A stretch of 64,000 nt of DNA from Clostridium mediterraneense (lineage in GTDB: Bacteria; Bacillota; Clostridia; Clostridiales; Clostridiaceae). Every line of letters begins with the position of its first letter. The stretch's first letter is position 1. Below are positions 39,197-49,062 of this stretch, piece after piece. Made by a program: the position numbers and the translations under genes. The stretch spans positions 648,951-712,950 of the forward strand of contig NZ_LT594785.1 in assembly GCF_900091705.1 (NCBI RefSeq). The letters run 5' to 3'. Under the pieces are notes generated by a model. The model made no database searches. It was not told the DNA's origin and worked only from the letters and a program-made list of their open reading frames with translations.

Positions 39197-40576
39197 ATGT
39201 TAGAAAAATTTAATGGGATTTTTAAAAGAGATTTTTCAAATAGGGAAGTAATAAATTTTATAATATATTCAATGGTAATAATTATGCCATTTATTATAGT
39301 TAAAAATTTGAATCCTAATTATTTAATGGGAAAAGTAATTTTCACTTATGTTATGGGAGTACTTCTTTTAATTGTTCTTATAAAAGATAATTTTAAGAGT
39401 TTAAAAAAATCATTTAAAACACAAGTATCATTTAAAAAGGAAGATATAAAAAAGTTATTCAAAGAAAATATAGAAACAAGATTAATATTAGTAATGTTTT
39501 TAGCTTTATTATTTTCAACTTTATTTGGAATAGATATTATGAATGCTTTATTAGGAAATAAAAATAGATATGAAGGTCTTCTTATTTATGGAGTATATTT
39601 TCTCTTATTTATAGCTTCAACAAAATACATAATAATAAATAAAAAAATTATAGAGTTTATTTGTATAGTTGCTAGTTTTATGGCTATATATACAGTATTA
39701 CAATTATATGGGATAGATCCTGTTTTTAAATTTTTGAAAGGAAGTTTAGTTGGTTTATCTGAATTTGGTTTTATAGGAAATAGAAATTTTCTTTCTACAT
39801 ATCTTTTAATTTTTGAAGCTATTTCTATGGGAGCATTTATTTTTTATAAAAATAATAGATATTTAATTTATTCAACTATAATTTTTTCTGGCATACTTAG
39901 TGGACAAACTAGAGGTGTGTGGGTAGGATTTTTGGCTATGTCTGCATTAGGATTTTTATTTATTATAAAAGATAAACAAAGATTAAAAAGAGCAGGAATT
40001 ATATTAATTTGTTTTAGTGCAGCTTTTTTAGTTATAAATTTTAGTTCTGAAAATAAGATTATAAAAAGAAGTAAGACTATAGTTAGTGATATTGAAAAAA
40101 TATCAAGTAATGATAAAAAGGAAATTAAGAGTGTTGGATCTAATAGAGTTAGTATATGGATTATGACTTTAAAATCAATAAAAAAGAATCCTATATTAGG
40201 GACAGGGCCAGATACTCTACATTTAAGGTTAGTAAGAGATGTTCCAGAGGATGTATATAGTATGATTTTAAGTCATAGAATATATCCAGATAAAGCTCAT
40301 AATGAATTTTTAGAATATTGGGCAACAGGGGGGCTTTTAACTTTAGTTTCTTATTTAGGCTTAGTAATAAGTATATTAGTTAATTTATTTAAAAAGAGAG
40401 ATAAAATATCAAAGATATTTATAATTATTATATTTGGATATTTAGTTCAGAGCTTCTTTAATATAAGTGTTATTCAAGTAGCTCCAATTTATTGGATTAT
40501 TTTAGGGCTAGGAGTTAGGAGCTATAAAAATGGAATAGATATAGAATCTTTGACTAAAGAGATTCAATTAACATAA
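39197..40576 (+). CDS. O-antigen ligase/polymerase-like membrane protein
   Basis: The 459-residue protein has about twelve hydrophobic helices and the Wzy_C (O-antigen ligase) pattern. GQTRGVWVGF lies in the middle, a large loop with PILGTGPDTLHLR follows, and then DKAHNEFLEYWATGGLLTLVSYLGL. The histidine in the last motif is the usual catalytic residue. In Gram-positives such proteins join or polymerise cell-surface glycans or modify teichoic acids. It is a single gene, with no glycan cluster around it, so its substrate is unknown. GTGAGGAG precedes the ATG. Confidence 0.85.
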   Translation: MLEKFNGIFKRDFSNREVINFIIYSMVIIMPFIIVKNLNPNYLMGKVIFTYVMGVLLLIVLIKDNFKSLKKSFKTQVSFKKEDIKKLFKENIETRLILVMFLALLFSTLFGIDIMNALLGNKNRYEGLLIYGVYFLLFIASTKYIIINKKIIEFICIVASFMAIYTVLQLYGIDPVFKFLKGSLVGLSEFGFIGNRNFLSTYLLIFEAISMGAFIFYKNNRYLIYSTIIFSGILSGQTRGVWVGFLAMSALGFLFIIKDKQRLKRAGIILICFSAAFLVINFSSENKIIKRSKTIVSDIEKISSNDKKEIKSVGSNRVSIWIMTLKSIKKNPILGTGPDTLHLRLVRDVPEDVYSMILSHRIYPDKAHNEFLEYWATGGLLTLVSYLGLVISILVNLFKKRDKISKIFIIIIFGYLVQSFFNISVIQVAPIYWIILGLGVRSYKNGIDIESLTKEIQLT

Positions 40577-40607
40577 AAGTAGTGTATGACACTGCTTTTA
40601 TTTTTTA
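40575..40607 (+). terminator. Terminator of the ligase-like gene
   Basis: An 11-bp stem with one G-T (40575-40585 with 40589-40599) ends in TTTTATTTTTT, directly at the stop codon. Confidence 0.88.
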
Positions 40608-40776
40608 TGGTAAAAAATAATTATAATAAAAAAATTTTAATGATAAAAATATTTTAATAAAGTAAGTTATGTAGTCGATTAACATAAGTGTTTTATTTTA
40701 CTTAAAAGAGTTTTTGAATTATGAATTTTGTAATAAAAAAAATCTTATATTATTAATTTGTTAATAAAAAGAATTA

Positions 40777-40805
40777 TTTACAATTAAAGTAATTTATAGT
40801 ATAAT
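40777..40805 (+). promoter_or_regulatory. Promoter of the opp operon
   Basis: TTTACA at 40777-40782 and TATAAT at 40800-40805 are 17 bases apart. A leader of about 180 bases follows. The stretch 40608-40776 is A/T-rich without a visible gene. Confidence 0.75.
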
Positions 40806-40821
40806 TATCATAATAATAAAC

Positions 40822-40960
40822 AAGAGAGAAATTAAAGTATATTTTTATGAAGCTAGGAGTCAGGGGTTATATCTTAGCTTATATTTATACCTTTATGTGT
40901 ATTTCTGTCGAATACAAGTGTTATTTACTGATGAAAAAATGTAAAGTTATTAAAGAATAA
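40822..40960 (+). other. opp leader: G/C-richer island with small ORF and hairpins
   Basis: Within an A/T-rich leader, 40847-40925 is markedly G/C-richer. AAGCTAGG (40849-40856) pairs with CTTAGCTT (near 40873-40880), and GTATT-x7-AATAC forms a second hairpin near 40899-40915. A perfect Spo0A-box TGTCGAA lies at 40906-40912. An ORF of 37 codons starts at ATG 40847 and stops at 40960. Its peptide begins MKLGVRGYILAYIYTFMCIS and ends with a lysine-rich tail. The ORF has no good ribosome binding site and uses codons rare in the window, so a structured RNA is at least as likely. Confidence 0.45.
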
Positions 40961-40990
40961 AAATAAAAAATTAAAATGGGGGCGATAAAT

Positions 40991-41908
40991 ATGGCAAAAT
41001 ACATATTTAAAAGGATTTTAATAAGTCTTGTAACTATTTTTGCAGTTGTGACAGTTACATTCTTTTTAATTAGGCTTATGCCAGGGGGACCTTTTGATGG
41101 TGAAAAAATGACACCAGAAATAAAGGCTAATTTAAATGAGAAGTATGGATTAGACCAACCTTTATCAAAACAATATACAATGTATATGGGAAATTTATTA
41201 AAAGGTGATATGGGAGAATCAATGGTGTTTAAAGGAAGAAGTGTAAATGAGAATATAGCTTATTCATTCCCAACATCAGCAAAGCTTGGTGGAGTTACAA
41301 TAGTAGTTTCAGTTGTAGTTGGTGTTCTTCTTGGAATTATTGCAGCATTAAAGGCTGGAAAGTGGCCTGATAAGATATGTATGATTATATCCACTTTAGG
41401 AATAACTATACCTAGTTTTGTAATAGGAACCACGCTTATATATGTATTTACACTTAAGCTGAGAATACTTCCAGCAACAGGATTCTATGGAGCAGAGAAT
41501 TATATTATGCCTGTCTTAGCTTTAGCAGGAAGCTCTATCGCATTTATAACAAGACTTACAAGAAGTAGACTTGCTGATATTCTACAATCAGATTTTATAA
41601 GAACAGCAAGGGCTAAAGGACTTAGTAAAAAAATAATAATAGTAAAACATGCTTTAAGAAATGCTTTAATTCCAATAGTAACTTATCTTGGAACTCTAAC
41701 AGCAGGAATACTTACAGGAAGCTTTGTAGTTGAAAAGATATTTGCTATTCCTGGACTAGGAAATGAATTTGTTTTATCAGTTACTAATAGAGATTATTCA
41801 GCACTTCTTGGAATTACAGTTTTCTATTGTACTTTAATAATAGTTTGTAATTTAATAGTTGATATTTTATATGGAATTATAGATCCAAGAATTAAGTTAG
41901 AAGGTTAG
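40991..41908 (+). CDS. oppB: Oligopeptide ABC transporter permease OppB
   Basis: This 305-residue permease has six hydrophobic helices and the BPD_transp_1 EAA loop (TRAKGLSKKIIIVKHALRNALIP). Its N-terminus KRILISLVTIFAVVTVTFFLIRLMPGGPF is typical for OppB/DppB. With OppC it forms the membrane channel for oligopeptides. The ATG at 40991 follows GGGGGCG; an ATG at 40976 overlaps that site. It is the first gene of oppBCDFA. Confidence 0.95.
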   Translation: MAKYIFKRILISLVTIFAVVTVTFFLIRLMPGGPFDGEKMTPEIKANLNEKYGLDQPLSKQYTMYMGNLLKGDMGESMVFKGRSVNENIAYSFPTSAKLGGVTIVVSVVVGVLLGIIAALKAGKWPDKICMIISTLGITIPSFVIGTTLIYVFTLKLRILPATGFYGAENYIMPVLALAGSSIAFITRLTRSRLADILQSDFIRTARAKGLSKKIIIVKHALRNALIPIVTYLGTLTAGILTGSFVVEKIFAIPGLGNEFVLSVTNRDYSALLGITVFYCTLIIVCNLIVDILYGIIDPRIKLEG

Positions 41909-41922
41909 AAAGGAGTTTTATT

Positions 41923-42888
41923 ATGGCTGAAAAGACAAAAGAATATTTAGATAATATTGTTTTAAGTGAAGATGCATTTACTCCTTTATCTAAGGAAGAG
42001 AAAGATATTGATGCAATAGTTAGACCTAGTGTTGGTTATTGGAAAGATGCATGGAGAAGGCTTAAATCAAATAAAGTAGCTTTAATATCATTAATAATTA
42101 TAATTTTAGTAATACTTGCAGCAGTATTTGTACCTAGTTTTTCAAAGTTTGCATATGATGAAAATAATCTTGAAATAGTAAATCAATCTCCAAGTGCAAC
42201 TCATTGGTTTGGTACAGATCATTTGGGTAGAGATATTTTAGTTAGAGTTATGTATGGTGCTAGATATTCATTAATAATAGGTATATCAGCAGCAGTTATC
42301 AATATTATTATAGGTGTAATTTATGGTGCAATATCAGGTTTTGCTGGTGGTAGAATTGATAATTTTATGATGAGAATAGTAGATGTTCTATATTCAATAC
42401 CTTTAACAATTTACGTTATTATTTTCATGTCTATATTTATGAAACCAGGTGAGGGGAAGAGTGGACTTGGAACTATAGTTCTATCACTTTGTATTTCATA
42501 TTGGATTAATATGGCCAGAATAGTAAGAGGTGAAGTTCTTCAATTGAAACAACAAGAATTTGTTTTAGCAGCAAAAGCACTTGGAGCTTCAAAAATAAGA
42601 ATATTATTTAGACATCTTATACCAAACTGTATTAGTTCAATCATAGTAACAATGACATTATTAATACCACAAGCTATATTTACAGAAGCATTCTTAGGAT
42701 TTATAGGACTTGGTATTAATCCACCTCTTGCATCACTTGGAACACTTGCAAATGATGCTCAAAAGGTACTTACTATATATCCATATCAATTGCTTTTCCC
42801 ATCACTTATGATTTGTATTATAATACTTGCATTTAATTTATTTGGTGATGGACTTACAGAAGCACTTGATCCTAAAAATAAGAGATAG
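41923..42888 (+). CDS. oppC: Oligopeptide ABC transporter permease OppC
   Basis: The 321-residue second permease has an N-terminal cytoplasmic extension, then the OppC_N helix (WRRLKSNKVALISLIIIILVIL), the HWFGTDHLGRDILVR motif and an EAA loop (AAKALGASKIRILFRHLIPN). It starts 14 bases after oppB, behind AAAGGAG. Confidence 0.95.
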   Translation: MAEKTKEYLDNIVLSEDAFTPLSKEEKDIDAIVRPSVGYWKDAWRRLKSNKVALISLIIIILVILAAVFVPSFSKFAYDENNLEIVNQSPSATHWFGTDHLGRDILVRVMYGARYSLIIGISAAVINIIIGVIYGAISGFAGGRIDNFMMRIVDVLYSIPLTIYVIIFMSIFMKPGEGKSGLGTIVLSLCISYWINMARIVRGEVLQLKQQEFVLAAKALGASKIRILFRHLIPNCISSIIVTMTLLIPQAIFTEAFLGFIGLGINPPLASLGTLANDAQKVLTIYPYQLLFPSLMICIIILAFNLFGDGLTEALDPKNKR

Positions 42889-42899
42889 GAGGAGGACAT

Positions 42900-43910
42900 A
42901 TGGCAAAATTATTGGAAGTTAAAAATTTAAAAACCTCCTTTGAAACACATATAGGTGAGGTAAAGTCAGTTAGAGGAGTAAGTTTTGATGTAGAAAGTGG
43001 AGAAGCTGTTGGAGTAGTTGGAGAATCAGGTTGTGGAAAATCTGTAACTATGATGTCAGTTATGAGACTTTTATCAGATAACGGAAAGATAATAGAAGGT
43101 TCAATTGAGTTTGAGGGTAAAGATTTATCAAAATATACAGAAAAACAAATGGAGTCAATTAGAGGAAAAGAGATGGCTATGATTTTCCAAGATCCTATGA
43201 CTTCTTTAAATCCAGTTTTAAATATAGGTACTCAACTTACAGAACATCTTATAAAGCATGAGAATATACCAAAAAGTGAAGCTAAAAAAAGAGCTATAGA
43301 AATGTTAACACTTGTTGGTATACCAAGTCCTGAGAAAAGAATGAAGCAATATCCTCATGAATTTTCAGGTGGAATGAGACAAAGAGTTATGATAGCTATA
43401 AGTCTTATTTGTAATCCAAAGCTTATAGTTGCTGATGAGCCTACAACAGCTCTTGATGTTACTATACAAGCACAAATTCTTGACTTAATGAAGAATTTAA
43501 AAGATAAATTAAATACATCAATTATTCTTATTACTCATGATCTTGGGGTTGTTGCAGATCTTTGTACAAGAATTAATGTAATGTATGGTGGAGTAATTAT
43601 AGAAAAAGGAACAACAGAAGATATTTTCTATAGAGCAAAACATCCATATACTTGGGGACTTTTAAATAGTGTTCCAAATCCAAAATCAATTACTAAAGAA
43701 AAACTAAAGCCAATAGATGGACAACCACCAGATTTACTGAAACCACCTGCAGGCTGCCCATTTGCAGCAAGATGTGATTATGCTATGAAAGTATGTTTAG
43801 AAAAGATGCCACCATATTTTGAAACTGGTGAAAATCAAAAGACAGCTTGTTGGCTATGTCATAGAAATGCACCAAAAGTTGAGAGTCCTTTAGTAAAGGG
43901 GGAAGAATAG
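42900..43910 (+). CDS. oppD: Oligopeptide ABC transporter ATPase OppD
   Basis: The 336-residue ATPase has Walker A GESGCGKSVT, signature FSGGMRQRVMI, Walker B LIVADEPTTALD and the OppD/F C-terminal oligopeptide motif, with clustered cysteines in GCPFAARCDYAMKVC. The cysteines of this region bind an iron-sulfur cluster in some homologues. AGGAGGA precedes the ATG, 11 bases after oppC. Confidence 0.96.
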   Translation: MAKLLEVKNLKTSFETHIGEVKSVRGVSFDVESGEAVGVVGESGCGKSVTMMSVMRLLSDNGKIIEGSIEFEGKDLSKYTEKQMESIRGKEMAMIFQDPMTSLNPVLNIGTQLTEHLIKHENIPKSEAKKRAIEMLTLVGIPSPEKRMKQYPHEFSGGMRQRVMIAISLICNPKLIVADEPTTALDVTIQAQILDLMKNLKDKLNTSIILITHDLGVVADLCTRINVMYGGVIIEKGTTEDIFYRAKHPYTWGLLNSVPNPKSITKEKLKPIDGQPPDLLKPPAGCPFAARCDYAMKVCLEKMPPYFETGENQKTACWLCHRNAPKVESPLVKGEE

Positions 43911-44888
43911 ATGGAAAATAGAGAGGTTATTTTAGAAATAAATAATTTAAGTAAGTTCTTTCCTGTTAAAAAAGGCTTATTTAAAAAGCCAAGTTACGTT
44001 AAAGCAGTTGATGATGTTTCATTTTCAATTAAAAAAGGTGAAACTTTAGGACTTGTTGGTGAATCAGGTTGTGGAAAAACAACTACAGGAAGAACTATTT
44101 TGAAGTTATATGAACCAACATATGGAAATATAATTTATAAAGGAAAAGATATTACTAATCTTTCAGAAAAAGAAATGGTTCCTTTAAGAAGAAAAATACA
44201 AATGATTTTCCAAGATCCATATGCTTCACTTAACCCAAGAATGACAGTTGGAGATATAATTGGTGAGGCAATTGATATCCATGGTCTTTATAAAGGTGAA
44301 GAAAGAACAAATAGAATAAGAGATTTACTTTTCAAGGTTGGACTTAGTGGTGATCATATAAATAGATATGCTCATGAATTTTCAGGTGGGCAAAGACAAA
44401 GAATTGGTATTGCAAGAGCTCTTGCTGTTGAACCAGAAATAATTATTTGTGATGAACCTATATCAGCACTAGATGTTTCAATTCAGGCTCAGGTTATAAA
44501 TATGCTAGAAGAGTTACAAGAAGAAATGGGGCTTACTTATCTTTTTATAGCACATGATCTTTGCATGGTAAAACATATATCAACTCATATAGGAGTAATG
44601 TATCTTGGAAAAATGGTTGAAAAGGGGCCAAGTGACAATGTTTATTTAGAGCCAAAACATCCATATACAAAGGCACTTTTATCAGCAGTTCCTATTCCAG
44701 ATCCAGATATAGCTAAAAATAATAAAAGAATAGTTTTAGATGGAGATATTCCATCACCTATAGATCCACCAGAAGGGTGTAGATTTAAAGGAAGATGTAA
44801 ATATGCTATGGATATCTGTGGTAAAGTTACACCACAACTTAAAGAAGTAGAGAAAGAGCATTTTGTTGCTTGTCATCTATTTGAATAA
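43911..44888 (+). CDS. oppF: Oligopeptide ABC transporter ATPase OppF
   Basis: The 325-residue second ATPase starts directly after the oppD stop, with GGGGGAAG inside the oppD 3' end as its ribosome binding site. Walker A is GESGCGKTTTG, signature FSGGQRQRIGI, Walker B IIICDEPISALD. The C-terminal GCRFKGRCKYAMDIC carries the same cysteine pattern as OppD. OppD and OppF form the heterodimeric motor. Confidence 0.96.
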   Translation: MENREVILEINNLSKFFPVKKGLFKKPSYVKAVDDVSFSIKKGETLGLVGESGCGKTTTGRTILKLYEPTYGNIIYKGKDITNLSEKEMVPLRRKIQMIFQDPYASLNPRMTVGDIIGEAIDIHGLYKGEERTNRIRDLLFKVGLSGDHINRYAHEFSGGQRQRIGIARALAVEPEIIICDEPISALDVSIQAQVINMLEELQEEMGLTYLFIAHDLCMVKHISTHIGVMYLGKMVEKGPSDNVYLEPKHPYTKALLSAVPIPDPDIAKNNKRIVLDGDIPSPIDPPEGCRFKGRCKYAMDICGKVTPQLKEVEKEHFVACHLFE

Positions 44889-44946
44889 TATCGGTATTAA
44901 GTTGCGTTAGCAATATTTAATATAAATAATTTAAGGGGGGCAAATT

Positions 44947-46575
44947 ATGAAATTTACAAAATTAAAGAAATTTTGTGCTATTGCTATGACTGTAGCAATA
45001 GGAGCAAGTTTAGCAGCTTGTGGCAGTGATGCAAGCTCAGCATCTGCTGGAAAAGAGGGGAAGAAGTTAATTTATAATATGGGGGCAGATCCAAAAACTC
45101 TTGATCCAGCATTAAATGAAGAGGTTCAAGCAGGAACAGCTATAGAAAATTCATTTGAAGGACTTATGAGATTGAATGCTGAGGATAAGGCAGAACCAGG
45201 AGTGGCTGAAAAATATGATTTATCAGAAGATAAGCTAGTGTATACTTTCCATTTAAGAGATAATGCTAAATGGTCAGATGGTAAAGCTGTTACAGCTGAT
45301 GATTTTGCTTATGCATGGCAAAGAGCATTAGATCCTAAGACAGGGTCAGCATATGCTTATCAACTTTATTATATTAAAGGGGCAGAAGCTTTTAATAAAA
45401 AGAAAGGTGATGCTAAGGATTTAGGAATCAAGGTTATTGATGAAAAGACTTTAGAAGTAACTCTTGAAAATCCTACACCATATTTCCCAGAACTTATGGC
45501 ATTTCCAACTTATATGCCTGTAAGAAAAGATATTGTTGAAGGTAATGAATCTTGGGCAACAAAACCAGAAACATATATCTCAAATGGGCCTTTCCAATTA
45601 AAAGAATGGAGACAAAAAGATGCTTTAGTTTATGAAAAGAATGAAAATTATTGGAATAAGGATTCTGTAAAACTTGATACTTTAGAAATGAGAATGATAG
45701 CAGATGAAAATTCAGCTTATTCATCATTTAAAGCAGGAGAAATTCATATGGTTGATACTATACCATCAGCTGAAATTGCAGGAGCAGTTAAAGAAGGTGT
45801 AGGTAAAATTTATCCTCAACTTGGAACTTATTATTACTCAATAAACGTTACAGGAAATAGTATGAGTCCTGAAGCTTTAAGAAATCCAGATGTTACTAAG
45901 GCTTTAAATCTTGCTATTGATAGAGAAGCTATTGTTAAAAATGTTACTAAAGGAGAACAAGTTCCAGCTACTAGCTTTGTACCAGAAAGTGTTAAGGATT
46001 CACAAGGAAATGTATTTAGTAAAAAAGAATACTTCCCAGCTAAAGGTAATGTAGAAGAAGCTAAAAAATTATTAGCAAAGGCTGGCTATCCAGATGGAAA
46101 GGGTCTTCCAACAATTACTTTAATGTTTAATACAGAAGGTGCACACAGTGAAATAGCTCAAGCTATTCAAGGTATGTGGAAAAAGATTGGTGTTAATGTT
46201 GAACTTAAGAATGAAGAATGGAAAGTATTCCAATCAACAAGAAATAATAAGAATTATCAAATTGCTAGACATGGTTGGGTTGGAGACTATGTAGATCCTA
46301 TGACTTTCTTAGATTTATTTGTTACAGGAACTGGAACAAATGATGCAGGATATAGTAATCCTAAATATGATGAGCTTATAACTAAGGCAAAGGTAGAAGT
46401 TGATTCTGCTAAGAGAGATCAATTATTAAAGGATGCTGAAGAAATATTATTAACTGATATGCCAATAATTCCTTTATACTATTATACACAACCAAAATCA
46501 ATTCAAAAGAATGTTAAGGGAGTTAGAGTTTCTCAACTTGGATTTGTATTCTTTGATAAAGCAGATGTAGAATAA
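44947..46575 (+). CDS. oppA: Oligopeptide-binding lipoprotein OppA
   Basis: This 542-residue SBP_bac_5 protein captures peptides outside the cell for OppBCDF. A signal peptide ends in the lipobox LAAC with C25 as the lipidated residue. The family opening (GADPKTLDPALNEE...AGTAIENSFEGLMRL) and WSDGKAVTADDFAYAWQRALDP are present. A very strong GGGGGGC site precedes the ATG, after a 58-base gap with a small TTGC-GTTA-GCAA hairpin. That arrangement suits higher output of the binding protein than of the membrane parts. Confidence 0.95.
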   Translation: MKFTKLKKFCAIAMTVAIGASLAACGSDASSASAGKEGKKLIYNMGADPKTLDPALNEEVQAGTAIENSFEGLMRLNAEDKAEPGVAEKYDLSEDKLVYTFHLRDNAKWSDGKAVTADDFAYAWQRALDPKTGSAYAYQLYYIKGAEAFNKKKGDAKDLGIKVIDEKTLEVTLENPTPYFPELMAFPTYMPVRKDIVEGNESWATKPETYISNGPFQLKEWRQKDALVYEKNENYWNKDSVKLDTLEMRMIADENSAYSSFKAGEIHMVDTIPSAEIAGAVKEGVGKIYPQLGTYYYSINVTGNSMSPEALRNPDVTKALNLAIDREAIVKNVTKGEQVPATSFVPESVKDSQGNVFSKKEYFPAKGNVEEAKKLLAKAGYPDGKGLPTITLMFNTEGAHSEIAQAIQGMWKKIGVNVELKNEEWKVFQSTRNNKNYQIARHGWVGDYVDPMTFLDLFVTGTGTNDAGYSNPKYDELITKAKVEVDSAKRDQLLKDAEEILLTDMPIIPLYYYTQPKSIQKNVKGVRVSQLGFVFFDKADVE

Positions 46576-46582
46576 AAAATAT

Positions 46583-46618
46583 AAGAAGTTACCTTTTTAA
46601 AGGGTAGCTTCTTTTTTG
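46583..46618 (+). terminator. Terminator of the opp operon
   Basis: AAGAAGTTACC pairs with GGGTAGCTTCTT with one wobble/mismatch, followed by T6, immediately after oppA. Confidence 0.87.
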
Positions 46619-46811
46619 TTTAGAATTTAAACATTTACATACAAAATTAAAGTAATAATAAGTTATGTAGAGAAATAAATATTTATAGTATATAAATTGG
46701 TATAAAATAAGGAGATAGAATATAAATGTTAAATTGTTATTAAATTATTTTATATGATAAAATATAATTATATCTTATAGTACAATACGAAAGGGTTGGA
46801 GGTTTTAGTAT

Positions 46812-48158
46812 ATGAATACATTAAAGCTTGATTTATCAAAGGCTACTAGCTTTTTAGGTGAACATGAAATAAAGTATATGCAAGAAGCAGTAGAGATGGC
46901 ACATAAAAAATTACATGAGGGAACAGGAGCTGGAAGTGACTTTTTAGGATGGGTTGACTTACCAGTTAATTATGATAAAGAAGAATTTGCTAGAATAAAG
47001 AGTGCAGCAGAAAAAATTAAGAGTGATTCAGATGTTTTAATAGTTATAGGAATAGGTGGATCATATCTTGGAGCTAGAGCAGCTATAGAAATGTTAAGTA
47101 GTAATTTCCATAATGCTTTAGATAACAATAATAGAAAAGCACCAAAAATATTCTATGTAGGTAATAATATAAGTTCAACATATATGCATGATTTATTACA
47201 AGCAATAGAAGGAAAAGATATAAGTCTTAATATTATTTCAAAATCAGGTACTACTACAGAACCTGCAATAGCTTTTAGAATATTAAAAGACTATATTGAA
47301 AAGAAATATGGAAAAGAAGAAGCTAAGAAGAGAATATATGCAACAACAGATGCAGCTAAGGGAGCATTAAAAGGTTTAGCTGTTCAAGAAGGATATGAAC
47401 AATTTGTAGTTCCTGATAATGTTGGAGGAAGATTCTCAGTATTAACAGCAGTTGGATTACTTCCAATAGCAGCAGCTGGAATTGATATAGATGAAATGAT
47501 GAAGGGTGCTAGTGATGCAAGAGAAGAATACTCAAATCCTAATGTTTTAGAAAACGATTGTTATAAGTATGCAGCAGCAAGAAATGCTTTATACAATAAA
47601 GGAAAAGCTATTGAAATCTTAGTTAACTATGAACCAAATCTTCAATACTTCGGAGAATGGTGGAAACAATTATATGGTGAATCAGAAGGTAAGGATGGAA
47701 AATCATTATTCCCAGCATCAGTTAACTTCTCAACAGATTTACACTCAATGGGTCAATATATTCAAGAAGGTAGCAGAAATATATTTGAAACAATTATAAA
47801 TGTAGAAAAGCCAAGATATGAAGTTACTATAGAAGCAACAGAAGATAATGCTGATGGACTTAACTTCTTAGCTGGTAAAACAATGGACTTTGTAAATAAG
47901 AAAGCTTTTGAAGGAACATTACTTGCTCATAATGATGGAGGAGTTCCAAATCTTATAGTTAATGTTCCAGAACTTACACCTTACTACTTTGGTAAGATGG
48001 TATACTTCTTTGAAAAGGCTTGTGGAATAAGTGGATATTTACTTGGAGTAAATCCATTTGACCAACCAGGAGTTGAAGCATATAAGAAGAATATGTTTGC
48101 TTTACTTGGTAAGCCAGGATTTGAAGATATGAAAGCTGAACTTGAAAAAAGATTATAA
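46812..48158 (+). CDS. pgi: Glucose-6-phosphate isomerase
   Basis: The 448-residue glycolytic enzyme interconverts glucose-6-phosphate and fructose-6-phosphate. Sugar-phosphate-binding [41 protein letters not shown] and the catalytic-glutamate segment [17 protein letters not shown] are present. The length is the short form usual in Firmicutes. GGTTGGAGG precedes the ATG. It is monocistronic, with a terminator at 48166. Confidence 0.97.
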   Translation: MNTLKLDLSKATSFLGEHEIKYMQEAVEMAHKKLHEGTGAGSDFLGWVDLPVNYDKEEFARIKSAAEKIKSDSDVLIVIGIGGSYLGARAAIEMLSSNFHNALDNNNRKAPKIFYVGNNISSTYMHDLLQAIEGKDISLNIISKSGTTTEPAIAFRILKDYIEKKYGKEEAKKRIYATTDAAKGALKGLAVQEGYEQFVVPDNVGGRFSVLTAVGLLPIAAAGIDIDEMMKGASDAREEYSNPNVLENDCYKYAAARNALYNKGKAIEILVNYEPNLQYFGEWWKQLYGESEGKDGKSLFPASVNFSTDLHSMGQYIQEGSRNIFETIINVEKPRYEVTIEATEDNADGLNFLAGKTMDFVNKKAFEGTLLAHNDGGVPNLIVNVPELTPYYFGKMVYFFEKACGISGYLLGVNPFDQPGVEAYKKNMFALLGKPGFEDMKAELEKRL

Positions 48159-48165
48159 TATTTTA

Positions 48166-48197
48166 AAAGGATACCTTATTAAAGGTATCTTTTTTTG
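48166..48197 (+). terminator. Terminator of pgi
   Basis: GATACCTT (48170-48177) and AAGGTATC (48182-48189) form an 8-bp stem followed by T7. Confidence 0.88.
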
Positions 48198-48310
48198 TTT
48201 GTAGATAAAAATTTTATTTACTATTTTTAAATTTGGAGTATTATATATTTAATAAATAAATTTTTATTTGTAATATTTTTTAGTTTTAAATAATTTTTAT
48301 CATAAAACAA

Positions 48311-48350
48311 ATATTAATAAGAAGGATTGAATTTGCTTCCTTATTAATAT
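48311..48350 (+). promoter_or_regulatory. Hairpin upstream of the DUF188 gene
   Basis: ATATTAATAAG (48311-48321) and CTTATTAATAT (48340-48350) are a perfect 11-bp inverted repeat closing an 18-base loop. It ends 11 bases before the GAGGTG site. No T tract follows, so it may be an operator or a 5' mRNA hairpin. Confidence 0.45.
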
Positions 48351-48374
48351 AGGATAATAAAAGAGGTGAATTTT

Positions 48375-48812
48375 ATGAGAATTATAGTTGATGGAGATGG
48401 GTGTCCAGGTATTTCTTATATTGAAAAAGTAGCAAAGGAAGAAAATATTGATTTGTTAGTTTATTCAACTATAGATCATAATATTAACTTAAACTATGGT
48501 GAAGTAAAAAGAGTAGATGCTGGATTTCAATCAGTTGATATGTATGTAATTAATGATACTAAAGAAGGAGATATTGTTATATCTCAAGATTTTGGTGTAG
48601 CTGCTCTTGCTTTAGGAAAGAAAGCTTATGCTATTTCTCCTAAAGGTATGATTTTTAGTAATGATAATATAGAAAGATTATTATTTGAAAGACATTTATC
48701 TCAAAAAGCTAGAAAGGCTGGATTAAGAGGTAAAAATGCTAGTAAAAGAAAAAAAGAAGATGATATAAATTTGTATAATACAATTAAGAAAGTAATTAAT
48801 CAAGAAAAATAG
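48375..48812 (+). CDS. YaiI/YqxD (DUF188) family protein
   Basis: This 145-residue protein has the DUF188 pattern: IIVDGDGCP at the N-terminus, VDMYVINDTKEGDIVISQDFGVAALAL in the middle, and RKAGLRGKNASKRKK near the end. The fold is PIN-domain-like, and the conserved aspartates suggest metal-dependent nuclease activity, but the function is not established. The ATG at 48375 follows GAGGTG; an in-frame GTG at 48366 is inside that site. Confidence 0.88.
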   Translation: MRIIVDGDGCPGISYIEKVAKEENIDLLVYSTIDHNINLNYGEVKRVDAGFQSVDMYVINDTKEGDIVISQDFGVAALALGKKAYAISPKGMIFSNDNIERLLFERHLSQKARKAGLRGKNASKRKKEDDINLYNTIKKVINQEK

Positions 48813-48815
48813 AAA

Positions 48816-48845
48816 TCTCAGGTTAAACCTGAGACTTCTATTTTA
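48816..48845 (+). terminator. Terminator of the DUF188 gene
   Basis: TCTCAGGTT and AACCTGAGA form a 9-bp stem (48816-48834) with a one-base centre, so the actual loop is TAA or larger. It is followed by CTTCTATTTTA. Confidence 0.7.
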
Positions 48846-48885
48846 ATGGTTTGATTATATGGATATAATAAAATTAGGAGATTTA

Positions 48886-48906
48886 TAGTGTTAGGTCTTA
48901 ACACTA
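48886..48906. promoter_or_regulatory. Inverted repeat in the Y_Y_Y gene upstream region
   Basis: TAGTGTTA and TAACACTA form an 8-bp perfect repeat around GGTCT (48886-48906), with no T tract. It is a possible operator for the gene at 49063; the factor is unknown. Confidence 0.35.
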
Positions 48907-49062
48907 AATTTATTATGTGTATTTTTAATTATATTATTCATAAATTTATCTAAAAAATTTGATATTGAAAAGGTCTAAATTATGTTTACATAATATGGCA
49001 GAAGTTGTATAATTTGAGTAGAGGTATGCGAATGGTAGAGAATATTGGCAGGGGTGTTTAAT

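Noticed and set aside
46726..46743. Five-codon ORF behind AAGGAGA upstream of pgi
   Set aside because: It is too short to support; the site match is likely chance.
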